NCBI RefSeq assembly: GCF_030816075.1
Contig: NZ_JAUSXO010000001.1
Span: 1,674,001-1,738,000 of the forward strand
Direction of reading: 5' to 3'
DNA: 64,000 nucleotides
Origin: Arthrobacter agilis
GTDB taxonomy: Bacteria > Actinomycetota > Actinomycetes > Actinomycetales > Micrococcaceae
The notes under the pieces are model-generated. The model searched no databases, was not told where the DNA came from, and saw only the letters and a list, made by a program, of their open reading frames with translations. This document shows, one piece after another, positions 44,031 to 53,893 of the stretch; the stretch's first letter is position 1, and each line of letters begins with the position of its first letter. The position numbers and the translations under genes are program-made.

Positions 44031-45061
44031 GCACCATGCGAGCCGTCCAGGTCGTCGGCTACCACGAAGGACTGAAGATGGCCGAGGTGCCCAGGCCGGA
44101 AGTAACCGGGCCGTGGGACGTCGTCGTCCGAATCGGCGGGGCCGGTGTCTGCAGAACCGACCTTCACATCCTTGAAGGACAGTGGGCCGAAAAATCACAG
44201 GTCCATCTGCCCTACACGATCGGTCACGAGAACGCCGGGTGGGTTCACGCCACCGGAAGCGCGGTGACGAATGTCCAGGTCGGCGACAAGGTGATCCTCC
44301 ACCCACTCGTGACGTGTGGGCTCTGCCGCGCCTGCCGCTCGGGAGATGACGTGCACTGCGAAACCAGCAAGTTCCCCGGAATCGACACACACGGCGGGTA
44401 CGCGGAATACCTGTTGACGTCGGCACGCTCCGTGGTGAGGATCGACGACGCCCTCGAACCAGCCGATGTCGCCGCTCTCGCCGATGCCGGCCTCACCGCA
44501 TACCATGCGGCCGCGAAAGCCGCCAAGCGGCTCACCCCCCGCGATACCTGTGTCGTCATCGGGGCTGGAGGACTCGGGCACATCGGAATTCAGGTCCTCA
44601 AAGCACTCACGCCCAGCCGGATCGTCGTCGTCGACCGGAATCCGGCCGCCCTGGAACTCGCGAAGAGCATCGGGGCCGACGAGGGCGTTCTCGCCGACGG
44701 AACACAGGTGGAACAGGTCCTGGAACTCACCGGCGGCCACGGCGCCGAAGTACTCATCGACTTCGTCGGCGAAGGTGGGGCCACCACGGAGGGCATCGCC
44801 ATGACCAGGCAGGCGGGAGACTACTTCGTCGTCGGCTACGGCGAGAACATCAACGTGCCGACCATCGACCTGGTGTCTTCCGAGATCAACATCATCGGGA
44901 ACCTTGTCGGCAGCTATAACGACCTGCAGGACCTCATGGCCTTGGCAGCACGCGGAGCAGTCACGCTCCACACCCAGAAATACTCCCTCGACGACTTCCA
45001 ACAGGCAATCAGCGACCTCGACGCCGGCAAGGTCCGCGGCCGCGCGATCCTCGTCCCCTGA
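44027..45061 (+). CDS. Zinc-dependent NAD(P) alcohol dehydrogenase of the monooxygenase cluster
   Basis: This 344-residue MDR enzyme has catalytic zinc ligands in GVCRTDLHILEG and GHENAG, structural-zinc cysteines in CGLCRACRSGDDVHC, and a nucleotide-binding VIGAGGLGHIGIQVL. The Asp after the second strand (VVVDRN) favours NAD. In propane monooxygenase clusters this enzyme oxidises the alcohol product (e.g. 2-propanol to acetone). The GTG at 44027 has a strong AAGGAGAT site and overlaps the preceding stop. It is a paralogue of the enzyme at 13892-14926. Confidence 0.92.
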   Translation: MSTMRAVQVVGYHEGLKMAEVPRPEVTGPWDVVVRIGGAGVCRTDLHILEGQWAEKSQVHLPYTIGHENAGWVHATGSAVTNVQVGDKVILHPLVTCGLCRACRSGDDVHCETSKFPGIDTHGGYAEYLLTSARSVVRIDDALEPADVAALADAGLTAYHAAAKAAKRLTPRDTCVVIGAGGLGHIGIQVLKALTPSRIVVVDRNPAALELAKSIGADEGVLADGTQVEQVLELTGGHGAEVLIDFVGEGGATTEGIAMTRQAGDYFVVGYGENINVPTIDLVSSEINIIGNLVGSYNDLQDLMALAARGAVTLHTQKYSLDDFQQAISDLDAGKVRGRAILVP

Positions 45062-45099
45062 ACCTGCTGCACCGCGTCAGAAACGTGGAGAAGAATCCC

Positions 45100-45140
45100 A
45101 TGGCGTACTGATCACCGGCGCAGGCTGAGGAATCGGGGCA
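45100..45140 (+). pseudogene. 5' stub of an SDR gene
   Basis: After a good GGAGAAG site and an ATG at 45100, the sequence reads (shifted by one base) VLITGAG, then a TGA, then GIGA. That is the glycine-rich SDR nucleotide loop TGAGxGIGA with an in-frame stop. No SDR follows. It suggests that an ancestral fourth enzyme of the operon was deleted. Confidence 0.45.
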
Positions 45141-45310
45141 ATACCCGAAGGCTGATGATGGGAGTGACGGTCCAAAGCTTCTTGGTGGTGATCATGGCAG
45201 AGTCAGGCCAGGATTGATGGCCTTGGTTTGTGGGTATGGGTGGAACGTAGGGTCTTTGAAGGGGGTGCTGTATCTGGGCGTCGCCGATCGGGACGGACGA
45301 AAACTCAGGA

Positions 45311-46720
45311 GTGATCAGCATCGCCACATCGAATACCCCACCTGCCGCCGACGACGCAGCCTCGCTCGACAACAGGCCGGAATACGACGCCGCACCGGTG
45401 GCGCTCGGACCAGCTGATGCACGGCGGGCGCGCAAAGCCGTCATCAGCTCCTACGTCGGAACATCCCTGGAGTGGTACGACTTCTTCCTGTTCGGAACGA
45501 CTGCATCCATCGTCTTCGCACCCTTGTTCTTCGGCGGAGACGACCCCGCCCTGCAGACGCTTCAATCGTTCCTGGCTTTCGGTATCGGGTTCATCGGTCG
45601 CCCCCTCGGCGCACTGGTCTTCGGACACTTCGGGGACCGGCTTGGCCGGAAGGGCATCCTCGTCACAACGATCGTGCTGATGGGAGTCGCTTCCACCCTC
45701 ATCGGGGTGCTGCCTACTTTCCAGACCGCGGGCATCATCGCCCCGATCCTGCTCACCATCCTGCGCTTCGTGCAGGGCATCGCGGCCGGTGGTGAGTGGG
45801 GTGGGGCAATGCTCATGGCGGTGGAATCCGCGCCGGCACACAAGCGCGGCTTCTATGGTGCCGTCGTCCAACTCGGCTCCCCCACCGGAACTTTGCTGTC
45901 GACGCTCATCGTCGCTGCAGTCGTCAGCCTGACCGGGCCGCAATTCCTCGAGTGGGGCTGGCGGATCCCCTACCTCATCTCGATCCTCCTGGTGGCCGTC
46001 GGCGTGTGGCTGCGCCTGCGCGTGGACGAGACCGTCGACTTCACAGCAGCTGCAGCCGCTCATCGTACGGACGACAAAGTGCCCTTTGCGCGACTGATCT
46101 CCGAAGCCCCCGTGCGGCTGCTCGTGGGCGTCTGCGCCTACCTGATGAACAACGCAGGTTTCTTCCTCCTGACGACCTTCATGATCAGCTACGTGACGGG
46201 CACGCTGGAGCTCAGCGCCACCGTGATCCTCACCTCCATCTCGTGGGGTGCCGTCGCGCAGATCATCGTCACCTTGATCGTCGGGAAGTTGTCCGACCGT
46301 TTCACCCCATCCAGGATGCTCATCGTCGGGTATGCGGTCAGCGTGGTGACCGCATTCCCGATCTTCTGGCTGGTGGACTCGCGGCAGTCGGTCGCGATCA
46401 GCGCCGCGATGTTCTTGGCCCTGGGCCTCGGCTCGATCTCGTACGCAGCCTTGGGTACGACACTGACCCAGCTCTTCCCCGTGCGATTGCGCTATTCGGG
46501 AATCGCGCTGTCAGCCAATATCGCCGGAGTCATCGCCGGATTCATGCCGGCACTGGCAGCCTGGATTCTGACCCTCACCGACGGTTCCTCCACCGGCCCT
46601 GCCACGTTGCTGCTCGTCCTCGCCCTGGTCTCGTTCGTCGGCTCGATAGTCGCTCGGCGCATCATCCTCGCGGACCACCGCGCCGATCTCCGGAGTGGAG
46701 AACCCACCCCCGGCCACTAG
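45311..46720 (+). CDS. MHS family MFS transporter
   Basis: This 469-residue, 12-helix major facilitator of the metabolite:H+ symporter (MHS) group shows the signature GTSLEWYDFFLFG at about 50-62, FGHFGDRLGRKGIL (loop 2-3 motif) at about 104-117, and LRFVQGIAAGGEWGGAMLMAVE at about 153-174. MHS proteins carry small organic acids such as shikimate, ketoglutarate or acetate. It is the last gene of the amidohydrolase-ADH cluster strand but separated by 250 bases that contain the SDR stub. A strong hairpin at 46754-46790 follows. A 32-codon related fragment lies at 38086-38181. Confidence 0.92.
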   Translation: MISIATSNTPPAADDAASLDNRPEYDAAPVALGPADARRARKAVISSYVGTSLEWYDFFLFGTTASIVFAPLFFGGDDPALQTLQSFLAFGIGFIGRPLGALVFGHFGDRLGRKGILVTTIVLMGVASTLIGVLPTFQTAGIIAPILLTILRFVQGIAAGGEWGGAMLMAVESAPAHKRGFYGAVVQLGSPTGTLLSTLIVAAVVSLTGPQFLEWGWRIPYLISILLVAVGVWLRLRVDETVDFTAAAAAHRTDDKVPFARLISEAPVRLLVGVCAYLMNNAGFFLLTTFMISYVTGTLELSATVILTSISWGAVAQIIVTLIVGKLSDRFTPSRMLIVGYAVSVVTAFPIFWLVDSRQSVAISAAMFLALGLGSISYAALGTTLTQLFPVRLRYSGIALSANIAGVIAGFMPALAAWILTLTDGSSTGPATLLLVLALVSFVGSIVARRIILADHRADLRSGEPTPGH

Positions 46721-46753
46721 CAGCAGGCCCGGCTTCTCCGTGCGCACTGGTCT

Positions 46754-46790
46754 CCCCACTCTCCACCCCGCGCGGGAGTGGAGAGTGGGG
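46754..46790. terminator. Bidirectional terminator between MFS and aldo/keto reductase genes
   Basis: Thirteen-base perfect arms CCCCACTCTCCAC (46754-46766) and GTGGAGAGTGGGG (46778-46790) enclose a self-complementary CCCGCGCGGG. Convergent genes end on either side. Confidence 0.8.
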
Positions 46791-46823
46791 ACAGGTGCTC
46801 TTCGTTCGGCCTGCCGATCGGAG

Positions 46824-47789
46824 TCAGGCGGCTGGGCGGGGGAAGATCCGGTCCAGTTCCGCGAGGTCCTCGTCCGACGGCGTCCATGCCGCGGCCGCCG
46901 CGTTCTGGCGCACCTGGTCGGGTGAGGTGGCCCCCGCGATCACGGACCCGACCGACGGCTGGGCGGCGAGCCAGGAGAAGGCCACCTGCACCTCGGTGAG
47001 GTCCCGTTCCCGTGCGAAGGCCGAGAAGGCCTCGAGCTGGTCCCAGTCCGCGGTGTCGAGCACGTTCTGGCGGGAGTGCGTGAGCCTGCTGCCGGCGGGC
47101 ACCTCGTTCCGGCGGTACTTGCCGGTCAGGAGGCCGTTGGCGAGCGGGAAGTACGGCAGGATGCCGAGGCCGTAGGCCTCGGCCGCCGGGACCACCTCGC
47201 GTTCCAGGCGCCGGTCCAGCAGGCTGTAGGGGTTCTGCGCGGAGATGAAGGGCGTGTAGCCGCCGCTGCGCGCGGTGAACTCCGCCTCGGCGATCTGCCA
47301 GCCGGCGAAGTTGGAGTGCCCGAGGTAGCGGACCTTGCCGCTGGTCACGAGGTCGTCGAGGGCTGCGAGGGTCTCCTCGACGGGTGTGAGGGCGTCCGGG
47401 GCGTGGTACTGGTAGAGGTCGATCCACTCGGTGCCGAGGCGCCGCAGCGACGCTTCGGCGGCCCGGACGATGTAGCGCCGGGAGCCCCGGGCATTCCAGT
47501 CGGGTCCGTTCACGCCGCCCATGTCGAGGCCGAACTTGGTGGCGAGGACGACGTCGTCGCGCCGGCTGCCGAGCGCCTTGCCCAGCTGCACCTCACTGAC
47601 GCCGGGCGCCCTGCCGTACATGTCCGCGACGTCGAAGAGCGTGATGCCGGCATCGATGGCCGCGTGCACGACGGCGTCGGTGCCCTCCTGCGACTCGGAG
47701 GAGGTGCCGGCCCTGCCCAGGTTGTTGCAGCCGAGCCCGACGGTGGAAACGCTGAGTCCCGAGGAACCCAGTCTTTGGTAGGTCATCAT
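46824..47789 (-). CDS. Aldo/keto reductase
   Basis: This NADPH-dependent (alpha/beta)8 reductase of 321 residues has the catalytic tetrad D53, Y58, K85 and H129 (LFDVADMYG, VVLATKFG, LYQYHAPD) and the cofactor region SVIAGATSPDQVRQN at about 283-297. The substrate is an unknown aldehyde or ketone; the protein resembles the YajO/Gfo-like AKR groups. Two adjacent ATGs (47789, 47786) could serve as start. Monocistronic, with terminators on both sides; it marks the return to core genome. Confidence 0.92.
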   Translation of the reverse strand: MMTYQRLGSSGLSVSTVGLGCNNLGRAGTSSESQEGTDAVVHAAIDAGITLFDVADMYGRAPGVSEVQLGKALGSRRDDVVLATKFGLDMGGVNGPDWNARGSRRYIVRAAEASLRRLGTEWIDLYQYHAPDALTPVEETLAALDDLVTSGKVRYLGHSNFAGWQIAEAEFTARSGGYTPFISAQNPYSLLDRRLEREVVPAAEAYGLGILPYFPLANGLLTGKYRRNEVPAGSRLTHSRQNVLDTADWDQLEAFSAFARERDLTEVQVAFSWLAAQPSVGSVIAGATSPDQVRQNAAAAAWTPSDEDLAELDRIFPRPAA

Positions 47790-47809
47790 GGCCCTAACCT
47801 ACCAAGACA

Positions 47810-47838
47810 GTTGCCCCGGGCACACGACCCGGGGCAAC
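47810..47838 (-). terminator. Terminator after ndk
   Basis: An 11-bp perfect stem (GTTGCCCCGGG with CCCGGGGCAAC) and a 7-base loop lie 13 bases after the ndk stop. Confidence 0.8.
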
Positions 47839-47851
47839 CCTGCCGGCGGCG

Positions 47852-48268
47852 TCAGGCGAACCAGATGCCGATCTCGCGCTCGGCGGACTCCGCCGAGTCG
47901 GACCCGTGGACCAGGTTCTGCTGGACCTTGACACCCCAGTCACGGCCGAGGTCCCCGCGGATGGTGCCGGGCGCCGCCGTGGTCGGCTCCGTGGCTCCCG
48001 CCAGGGAGCGGAAGCCCTCGATGACGCGCTGGCCCTCGAAGATCGCTGCGACGATCGGCCCGCTGAGCATGAACTCGACGAGCGGCTCGAAGAACGGCTT
48101 GCCGGCGTGCTCCGCGTAGTGCTCCTCCAGCAGTTCACGGCTCGCGTGGACCTGCTTGAGTTCGGCGATGGTGTAGCCCTTCGCCTCGATCCGGGACAGG
48201 ATGGTGCCGGTCAGGCCGCGGGCCACGCCGTCGGGCTTGACGAGGACAAGGGTGCGCTCGACGCTCAT
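47852..48268 (-). CDS. ndk: Nucleoside-diphosphate kinase
   Basis: This enzyme transfers the gamma phosphate between nucleoside tri- and diphosphates. The 138-residue protein shows [13 protein letters not shown] at the start, IRGDLGRDW in the middle, and the active-site His in [20 protein letters not shown] at the C-terminus. Length and motifs are normal. It lies downstream of DUF4233 and folC in the usual actinobacterial order folC-DUF4233-ndk. Confidence 0.97.
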   Translation of the reverse strand: MSVERTLVLVKPDGVARGLTGTILSRIEAKGYTIAELKQVHASRELLEEHYAEHAGKPFFEPLVEFMLSGPIVAAIFEGQRVIEGFRSLAGATEPTTAAPGTIRGDLGRDWGVKVQQNLVHGSDSAESAEREIGIWFA

Positions 48269-48352
48269 GATGTACTCCTGGGGGTGGGCGCCGTCCCGGA
48301 CGGCGCAGTCAACGGTGAACTGGTATCAGGTCCGACTCTACTAAAGCCGCCG

Positions 48353-48784
48353 CTACTCGGGGTTCGCCTTCTCCCACTCCGCCTGCAGGCGGTCCCGCTC
48401 CACGTTCTCGCGATCCACCCGCCTGCCCTGGCGAAGGCCGTAGAGCCAGGTCAGCGCGAACGCGAGCCCGACGACGAACATGGTCGGCTCGAGGAAGCCG
48501 CCCGCGATGAGGACGAGCTGCAGGACCCAGCCCAGCGCGATCCCCCACCGCTTCGTCAGCACGGCGCACGTCAGCACGAGCACCACGCTGAGGATCAGCC
48601 CGGAGGTCAGGATGAGCGCGGGCGGGATCTCGTCGCGGCGCAGCCCGAAGACGGCGAGCGTGGCGAAGAACACCACGAACGCCTCGAGCAACAGCACGGT
48701 GGAGGCGAACATGATCTTCGTGGACCGGCGCTTCTTCGGCATCCCGGGCCGACACTCGCGCTGGGCCTTGGTCATGCGTGCCAT
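48353..48784 (-). CDS. DUF4233 membrane protein
   Basis: This 143-residue protein has four predicted membrane helices (about 28-47, 56-77, 82-99 and 102-117) and charged ends (MPKKRRSTK at the start, DRENVERDRLQAEWEKANPE at the end). It belongs to the actinobacterial DUF4233 family, always found between folC and ndk. It starts 8 bases after the folC stop and is probably co-transcribed. Function unknown. Confidence 0.9.
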   Translation of the reverse strand: MARMTKAQRECRPGMPKKRRSTKIMFASTVLLLEAFVVFFATLAVFGLRRDEIPPALILTSGLILSVVLVLTCAVLTKRWGIALGWVLQLVLIAGGFLEPTMFVVGLAFALTWLYGLRQGRRVDRENVERDRLQAEWEKANPE

Positions 48785-48791
48785 GATCTGC

Positions 48792-50171
48792 CTACTTCCC
48801 TAGGAGCGTGCGGGCTTCCCCGACCACCGTGATGGAGCCGGTCACGAGGACACCGCCCGCGAGGTCGTTGTTCTCCTCGGCCTTCAGCACGGCCCACTCG
48901 AGGGCGTCGTCGAGACCCGGGGCGATGTTGATGTTCTCCTCCGCGAAGCCCGCCGAGAGGGCGGCCTGCAGGAGGTCCGCCGCCGGGACCGAGCGGGGCG
49001 AGGTGGACTGCGTCAGGCAGACGTCCTCCAGGATGCCGCCGAGCTCCTCGTGGAGTTCGGCGAGGATCCCCGCGGCGTCCTTGTCCTCGAGGACACCGAT
49101 GACCAGCACGAGCCGGGAGAAATCGAACGCCTCGCTGACGCCCTTCGCCGCCGCGCGGGCCCCGGCCGGGTTGTGGGCGGCGTCGACGATGATGCTCGGC
49201 GCGGTGCGCACCACCTCGAGGCGGCCCGGCGACGTGACGGCGCGCAGTCCGTTGCGCACCAGCTCCGTCTGCAGCTCACGCTCACCGGCACCGAGGAACG
49301 CCTCGACGGCGGCGACGGCGACGGCGGCGTTCTCCGCCTGGTGTTCACCGTGCAGGGGCACCAGCAGCTCACCGTAGCGGCCCGCCAGCCCGGTCAGGGA
49401 GACCACCTGTCCGCCGACGGCGACCGTGCGGGACTCGACCCCGAACTCGACGCCCTCGAAGCGGAACTCCGCGCCGACCTCGCGGGCGCGGTCGAGGAGC
49501 ACCTGGGCGGCGTCCCGGGGCTGGATGGCGCTGACGAGGAACGAGCCGGGCTTGATGATGCCCGCCTTCTCGAGGGCGATGTCCTCCTCCGTGTCACCGA
49601 GGAGCTCGGTGTGGTCCAGGGAGATGGGCGTGACGACCGCCACCTGGCCGTCGCCGACGTTCGTGGCATCGGTGATCCCGCCGAGTCCCACCTCGATCAC
49701 GCCGACGTCGATCGGCTCGTCGGCGAAGATCGCGAACGCGAGGATCGTGACGCACTCGAAGTACGTGAGCCGCGGCTCCCCCGCGACGAGGAGTTCGCCG
49801 TCGACGATGTCCAGGTAGGGCTTGATCTCGTCCCACACCCGGACGAAGGTCTCGTCCGCGACGGGCTCGCCGTCGATGCTGATGCGTTCCGTCACGCGCG
49901 ACAGGTGCGGGCTGGTGAACCGGCCGGTGCGGAGATCGTGCGCCAGCAGGATGCTCTCGATCATGCGCGCCGTCGAGGTCTTGCCGTTGGTGCCGGTGAT
50001 GTGGATGATCGGGAACGCCTTGTTCGGCTCCCCGAGGATCTCCATCGCCCGGTACAGCGGAGCCATCCGCGGCTCCATCCTGTCCTCCGGCGCCCGGCTC
50101 AGCAGTTCGGCGTACACGCTCTCGACCGAGAAGCGGTCGAGCTCGGGGCCCGCCCCGTTCAAGTCATCCAT
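48792..50171 (-). CDS. folC: Folylpolyglutamate synthase / dihydrofolate synthase
   Basis: This cytosolic ATP-dependent ligase adds glutamate to dihydropteroate or folate. The 459-residue protein has the P-loop [17 protein letters not shown] at about 59-75, the family's TSPHL motif at about 87-91, the [12 protein letters not shown] motif at about 161-172, and the C-terminal [17 protein letters not shown]. The start overlaps the ileS stop by 8 bases, so folC is translated from the T-box-controlled ileS message at least in part. Confidence 0.96.
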   Translation of the reverse strand: MDDLNGAGPELDRFSVESVYAELLSRAPEDRMEPRMAPLYRAMEILGEPNKAFPIIHITGTNGKTSTARMIESILLAHDLRTGRFTSPHLSRVTERISIDGEPVADETFVRVWDEIKPYLDIVDGELLVAGEPRLTYFECVTILAFAIFADEPIDVGVIEVGLGGITDATNVGDGQVAVVTPISLDHTELLGDTEEDIALEKAGIIKPGSFLVSAIQPRDAAQVLLDRAREVGAEFRFEGVEFGVESRTVAVGGQVVSLTGLAGRYGELLVPLHGEHQAENAAVAVAAVEAFLGAGERELQTELVRNGLRAVTSPGRLEVVRTAPSIIVDAAHNPAGARAAAKGVSEAFDFSRLVLVIGVLEDKDAAGILAELHEELGGILEDVCLTQSTSPRSVPAADLLQAALSAGFAEENINIAPGLDDALEWAVLKAEENNDLAGGVLVTGSITVVGEARTLLGK

Positions 50172-53100
50172 TCTGCTGCTCCTGCTTCGCGACGGTGATG
50201 GTGAAGTCGTTCCCCGAGCCCTCGACGGCCTCGACGCGGAGGTCGACGGTGAGGGTCTCGGCCCTGATCAGGCCGGCGTTCGCCTCGAGGGCGGCGACCT
50301 GCGCGGGGGCGACGCCGATGGTCGTGCCGATGCGGTCACTGATGTCGAGGTTCGCGTCGCGGCGCGCCTGCTGGATGGCCCGGATGGCGTCCCGCGCCGT
50401 CCCTTCGGCGGCCAGTTCAGGGGTCACCTCGGTGTCGAGGACGAGGAAGCCGCCACCCGGCAGGACCGTCACGGCCTTCGACGCGGCGTCGTTGCCCTCC
50501 ACCACGGTGTCGAGCGTGTACTCGTGCGGCTCGAGGGCGAGTCCCCCGGCGGTGACACCGCCGTCGTCGTCCACGGACCAGTCCCCCGACTTCGAGGCCT
50601 TGATGACGGCCTGGACGTTCTTGCCGAGGCGGGGGCCGGCCGCCCTGGCGTTGACGACGAGGCGCTGCGCGATGCCGAACTCGGCCGGCTCGGCGTCCGC
50701 GGAGTCGACCAGGCGCACGTCCTTGAGGTTCAGTTCATCGGCGATGATCGAGGCGTACTGCCCGGTGAGGCCTTCGGCGCCGGGCGCGACGACGGTCAGC
50801 TCCCGCAGCGGCAGCCGCACGCGGAGGTTGGCCGCCTTGCGGAGGCTCGATCCGACGGAGCAGACCTGGCGGGTCCGGTCCATCTGCTCCACGAGGTCGG
50901 GAGCGGCGGGGAACGACGCCGCCTCGGGCCAGTCGGTGAGGTGCACGGACCGGCCGCCGGTGAGGCCGCGCCAGATCTCCTCGGTGACGAGCGGCAGCAG
51001 CGGTGCCGCCACCCGGCACACCGCCTCCAAGCACGTGTACAGGACGTCGAAGGCGTCGGTGTCCTCGTCGAAGAACCGCTGGCGGCTCCGGCGGACGTAC
51101 CAGTTGGTGAGCGTGTCGAGGTAGCGTCGCAGCGACTCGCACGCGTCGCTGATCGTGAACGCGTCGAGCGCCTCGGTGAGGTCCCTCACGAGGTTGCCGG
51201 TGTTCGCGAGGATGTAGCGGTCGATCGGCTCCGCGAGCTGCGCGGCAGCCTCCGGGGTGACGGTCTTCGCCTCGTAGCCCGCTCCGCCGTTCGCGGCGTT
51301 GGTGTAGAGGCTGAAGAAGTGCCAGACGTTCCACAGCGGCAGGATCACCTGGCGGACGCCGTCGCGGATGCCCTGCTCGGTGACCACGAGGTTGCCGCCC
51401 CGGAGGATCGGGGAGGCCATGAGGAACCAGCGCATCGCGTCGGAGCCGTCGCGGTCGAACACCTCGGAGACGTCCGGGTAGTTGCGGAGGCTCTTGGACA
51501 TCTTCTGCCCGTCCGAACCGAGCACGATCCCATGGCTGATGACGTTGCGGAACGCGGGGCGGTCGAACAACGCGGTGGACAGGATGTGCAGCATGTAGAA
51601 CCAGCCGCGCGTCTGCCCGATGTACTCGACGATGAAGTCCGCCGGGTTGTGCGTGTCGAACCACTGCTCGTTCTCGAACGGGTAGTGCACCTGGCCGAAG
51701 GGCATCGACCCGGAGTCGAACCAGACGTCCAGCACGTCCTCGACGCGCCGCATGGTCGACCGACCGGTCGGATCGTCCGGGTTGGGGCGCGTCAGCTCGT
51801 CGATGAAGGGGCGGTGGAGGTCCACCTCGCCCTGCTTGTTCAGCGGGAGCCTGCCGAAGTCGGCCTGCAGCTCGGCGAGTGAGCCGTACACGTCCGTGCG
51901 GGGGTGTTCCGGGTCGTCGGACTGCCAGACCGGGATGGGGCTGCCCCAGAAGCGGTTGCGGCTGATGGACCAGTCGCGTGCATTGGAGAGCCACTTGCCG
52001 AACTGGCCGTCCTTGACGTTGCCGGGGATCCAGGTGATGTCCTGGTTCAGCTCCACCATGCGGTCGCGGATCTTGGTGACCTCGACGTACCAGGACGACA
52101 CGGCCCGGTAGATGAGCGGGTTCCGGCACCGCCAGCAGTGCGGGTAGCTGTGGACGTAGCTGGACTGGCGCACCAGGCGCCCCTCGGACTTCAGGACGCG
52201 CGTGATGTGCCGGTTCGCCTCGAAGACCTGCAGGCCGACGACCTCCGCGAGCGGGCCCTTGCCGAACAGCGGCAGGAACTTCGCGCCCTCGTCGACGGAG
52301 AGGATCACCTGGATGCCGGCGTCCTCGCAGACCTTCTGGTCCTCCTCGCCGTACGCGGGCGCCTGGTGCACGAGCCCGGTGCCGTCCGTCGTCGTGACGT
52401 AGTCGGCCACGAGGATGCGGAAGGCGTTGCGGTACCCGCCCTCCTCCGGATCGGCGAGGTAGTCCCACAGGGGCTCGTAGGTGAGCCCTTCCAGCTCGGT
52501 GCCCACGTGGCGCGAGGTCACGGCGTCGCGGGCGGCGGCGGCGTCGGCGAACCCGAGGTCCTTGGCATAGTTGCCGAGCAGATCCTCCGCGAGGAGGTAG
52601 CGGGCCGCCTGGCCGTCGTGCTCGCCCTCGACGACGACGTAGGTGATGTCCGGCCCGACGGCGAGCGCCGCGTTGGTGGGCAGGGTCCAGGGCGTGGTGG
52701 TCCAGGCGAGGGCCCGGACGCCGGCGAGTTCCTTCGACAGCTCGGTGGCGCCGGCGAGGAGGGGGAAGGTCACCGTGACGGTCTGGTCCTGGCGGTCCTG
52801 GTAGACGTCCTCGTCCATGCGGAGCTCATGGTTGGACAGCGGTGTCTCGTCGTTCCAGCAGTACGGCAGCACGCGGTACCCGTTGTACGTCAGGCCCTTC
52901 TCGTGAAGGGTCTTGAACGCCCAGAGGACGGACTCCATGTACTCCGGGTTGAGGGTCTTGTAGTCGTTGTCGAAGTCCACCCAGCGGGCCTGGCGGGTCA
53001 CGTAGTCGCGCCACTCCCCCGCGTACTTCATGACGGAGGCGCGGGAGGCCTCGTTGAACTTGTCGATGCCCATGGCGAGGATCTGCTGCTTGTCGGTCAT

Positions 53101-53463
53101 GCCGAGCTGCTTCATCGCCTCGAGCTCGGCGGGCAGGCCGTGGGTGTCCCAGCCGAAGCGCCGCTCCACGCGGTGTCCGCGCTGCGTCTGGTAGCGGCCC
53201 ACGAGGTCCTTGGCGTAGCCGGTGAGGAGGTGGCCGTAGTGCGGCAGGCCGTTGGCGAAGGGCGGGCCGTCGTAGAACACGAACTCGTTGGAGCCGTCCA
53301 CCCCGGCGTCGCGGTTGTCGATGGACGCCTGGAACGTGCCGTCCTTCTCCCAGTAGCGGAGGACTCGCTGCTCGAGCTCCGGGAAGCTCGGGGACGCGCC
53401 CGTCCCGGAGGAAGGGGTCCCGGCGTCGTCGGGCGACACTGCTTTGGGGTAGATCTGCGGCAT
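50164..53463 (-). CDS. ileS: Isoleucine--tRNA ligase
   Basis: This class Ia synthetase of 1099 residues is the long, eukaryote-like/actinobacterial type. The ATP motif HIGH appears as [16 protein letters not shown] at about 63-78, the KMSKS loop as [12 protein letters not shown] at about 650-661, the editing domain spans roughly 190-410, and the anticodon domain is C-terminal. The ATG at 53463 opens the family N-terminus ([10 protein letters not shown]) and is preceded by GGATGAG. Transcript control is by the T-box leader immediately upstream. folC overlaps its 3' end. Confidence 0.96.
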   Translation of the reverse strand: MPQIYPKAVSPDDAGTPSSGTGASPSFPELEQRVLRYWEKDGTFQASIDNRDAGVDGSNEFVFYDGPPFANGLPHYGHLLTGYAKDLVGRYQTQRGHRVERRFGWDTHGLPAELEAMKQLGMTDKQQILAMGIDKFNEASRASVMKYAGEWRDYVTRQARWVDFDNDYKTLNPEYMESVLWAFKTLHEKGLTYNGYRVLPYCWNDETPLSNHELRMDEDVYQDRQDQTVTVTFPLLAGATELSKELAGVRALAWTTTPWTLPTNAALAVGPDITYVVVEGEHDGQAARYLLAEDLLGNYAKDLGFADAAAARDAVTSRHVGTELEGLTYEPLWDYLADPEEGGYRNAFRILVADYVTTTDGTGLVHQAPAYGEEDQKVCEDAGIQVILSVDEGAKFLPLFGKGPLAEVVGLQVFEANRHITRVLKSEGRLVRQSSYVHSYPHCWRCRNPLIYRAVSSWYVEVTKIRDRMVELNQDITWIPGNVKDGQFGKWLSNARDWSISRNRFWGSPIPVWQSDDPEHPRTDVYGSLAELQADFGRLPLNKQGEVDLHRPFIDELTRPNPDDPTGRSTMRRVEDVLDVWFDSGSMPFGQVHYPFENEQWFDTHNPADFIVEYIGQTRGWFYMLHILSTALFDRPAFRNVISHGIVLGSDGQKMSKSLRNYPDVSEVFDRDGSDAMRWFLMASPILRGGNLVVTEQGIRDGVRQVILPLWNVWHFFSLYTNAANGGAGYEAKTVTPEAAAQLAEPIDRYILANTGNLVRDLTEALDAFTISDACESLRRYLDTLTNWYVRRSRQRFFDEDTDAFDVLYTCLEAVCRVAAPLLPLVTEEIWRGLTGGRSVHLTDWPEAASFPAAPDLVEQMDRTRQVCSVGSSLRKAANLRVRLPLRELTVVAPGAEGLTGQYASIIADELNLKDVRLVDSADAEPAEFGIAQRLVVNARAAGPRLGKNVQAVIKASKSGDWSVDDDGGVTAGGLALEPHEYTLDTVVEGNDAASKAVTVLPGGGFLVLDTEVTPELAAEGTARDAIRAIQQARRDANLDISDRIGTTIGVAPAQVAALEANAGLIRAETLTVDLRVEAVEGSGNDFTITVAKQEQQNG

Positions 53464-53479
53464 TGTTCTCATCCTGTGT

Positions 53480-53757
53480 ACGGCGGCGTGGGGTGGGGAG
53501 TCCTGCCGTGAGGACGGGAGCCTGCCCGGCCCGCCGCCGGTTGCCTGACCGGCCGCAGGGGAACTGGACCCGCGGTACCACCTCACTTGCCGCCGTCGTC
53601 CGCCATGCCGCTCGTCGCGGGCACTGCGGGCGGGGCCGCCGCTCGTTTCCAGGCTGTGACGGGCCACCCCGTCCGGTTCTACGGGCCGCCGCGCGGGCGG
53701 GCCTTTCTTCCGGAAGCTCACCGGTGATCGCCGGGTCGATGCTTGTCCTGCCAGTCT
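53480..53757 (-). ncRNA. Isoleucine-specific T-box leader of ileS
   Basis: On the minus strand the leader contains the conserved T-box sequence GAGGTGGTACCGCGGG (about 53570-53585). Further upstream is a Stem I region with the specifier codon ATC (53726-53728) in the context GGCGATCACCGG. In actinobacteria ileS T-boxes usually act on translation by exposing or hiding the ribosome-binding site when uncharged tRNA-Ile binds. The short distance to the ileS start and absence of a T-rich terminator fit that. The boundaries are estimated. Confidence 0.88.
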
Positions 53758-53893
53758 AGCGCCGGGGCGAATTCGTTGTCGAAAGGGCGACCGCACACCG
53801 CGCGGGTGCGTGGGCGGGCGGAAAGTCGTTGTGGTCGCGGCTCCTCGTTGGCACGCTGGGAGGGCACCCCCCGAGCAACAGGATGGACACCGC

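Noticed and set aside
45141-45310. Possible insertion-sequence remnant upstream of the transporter
   Set aside because: No inverted repeats or transposase motif. Only the SDR stub before it is interpretable.
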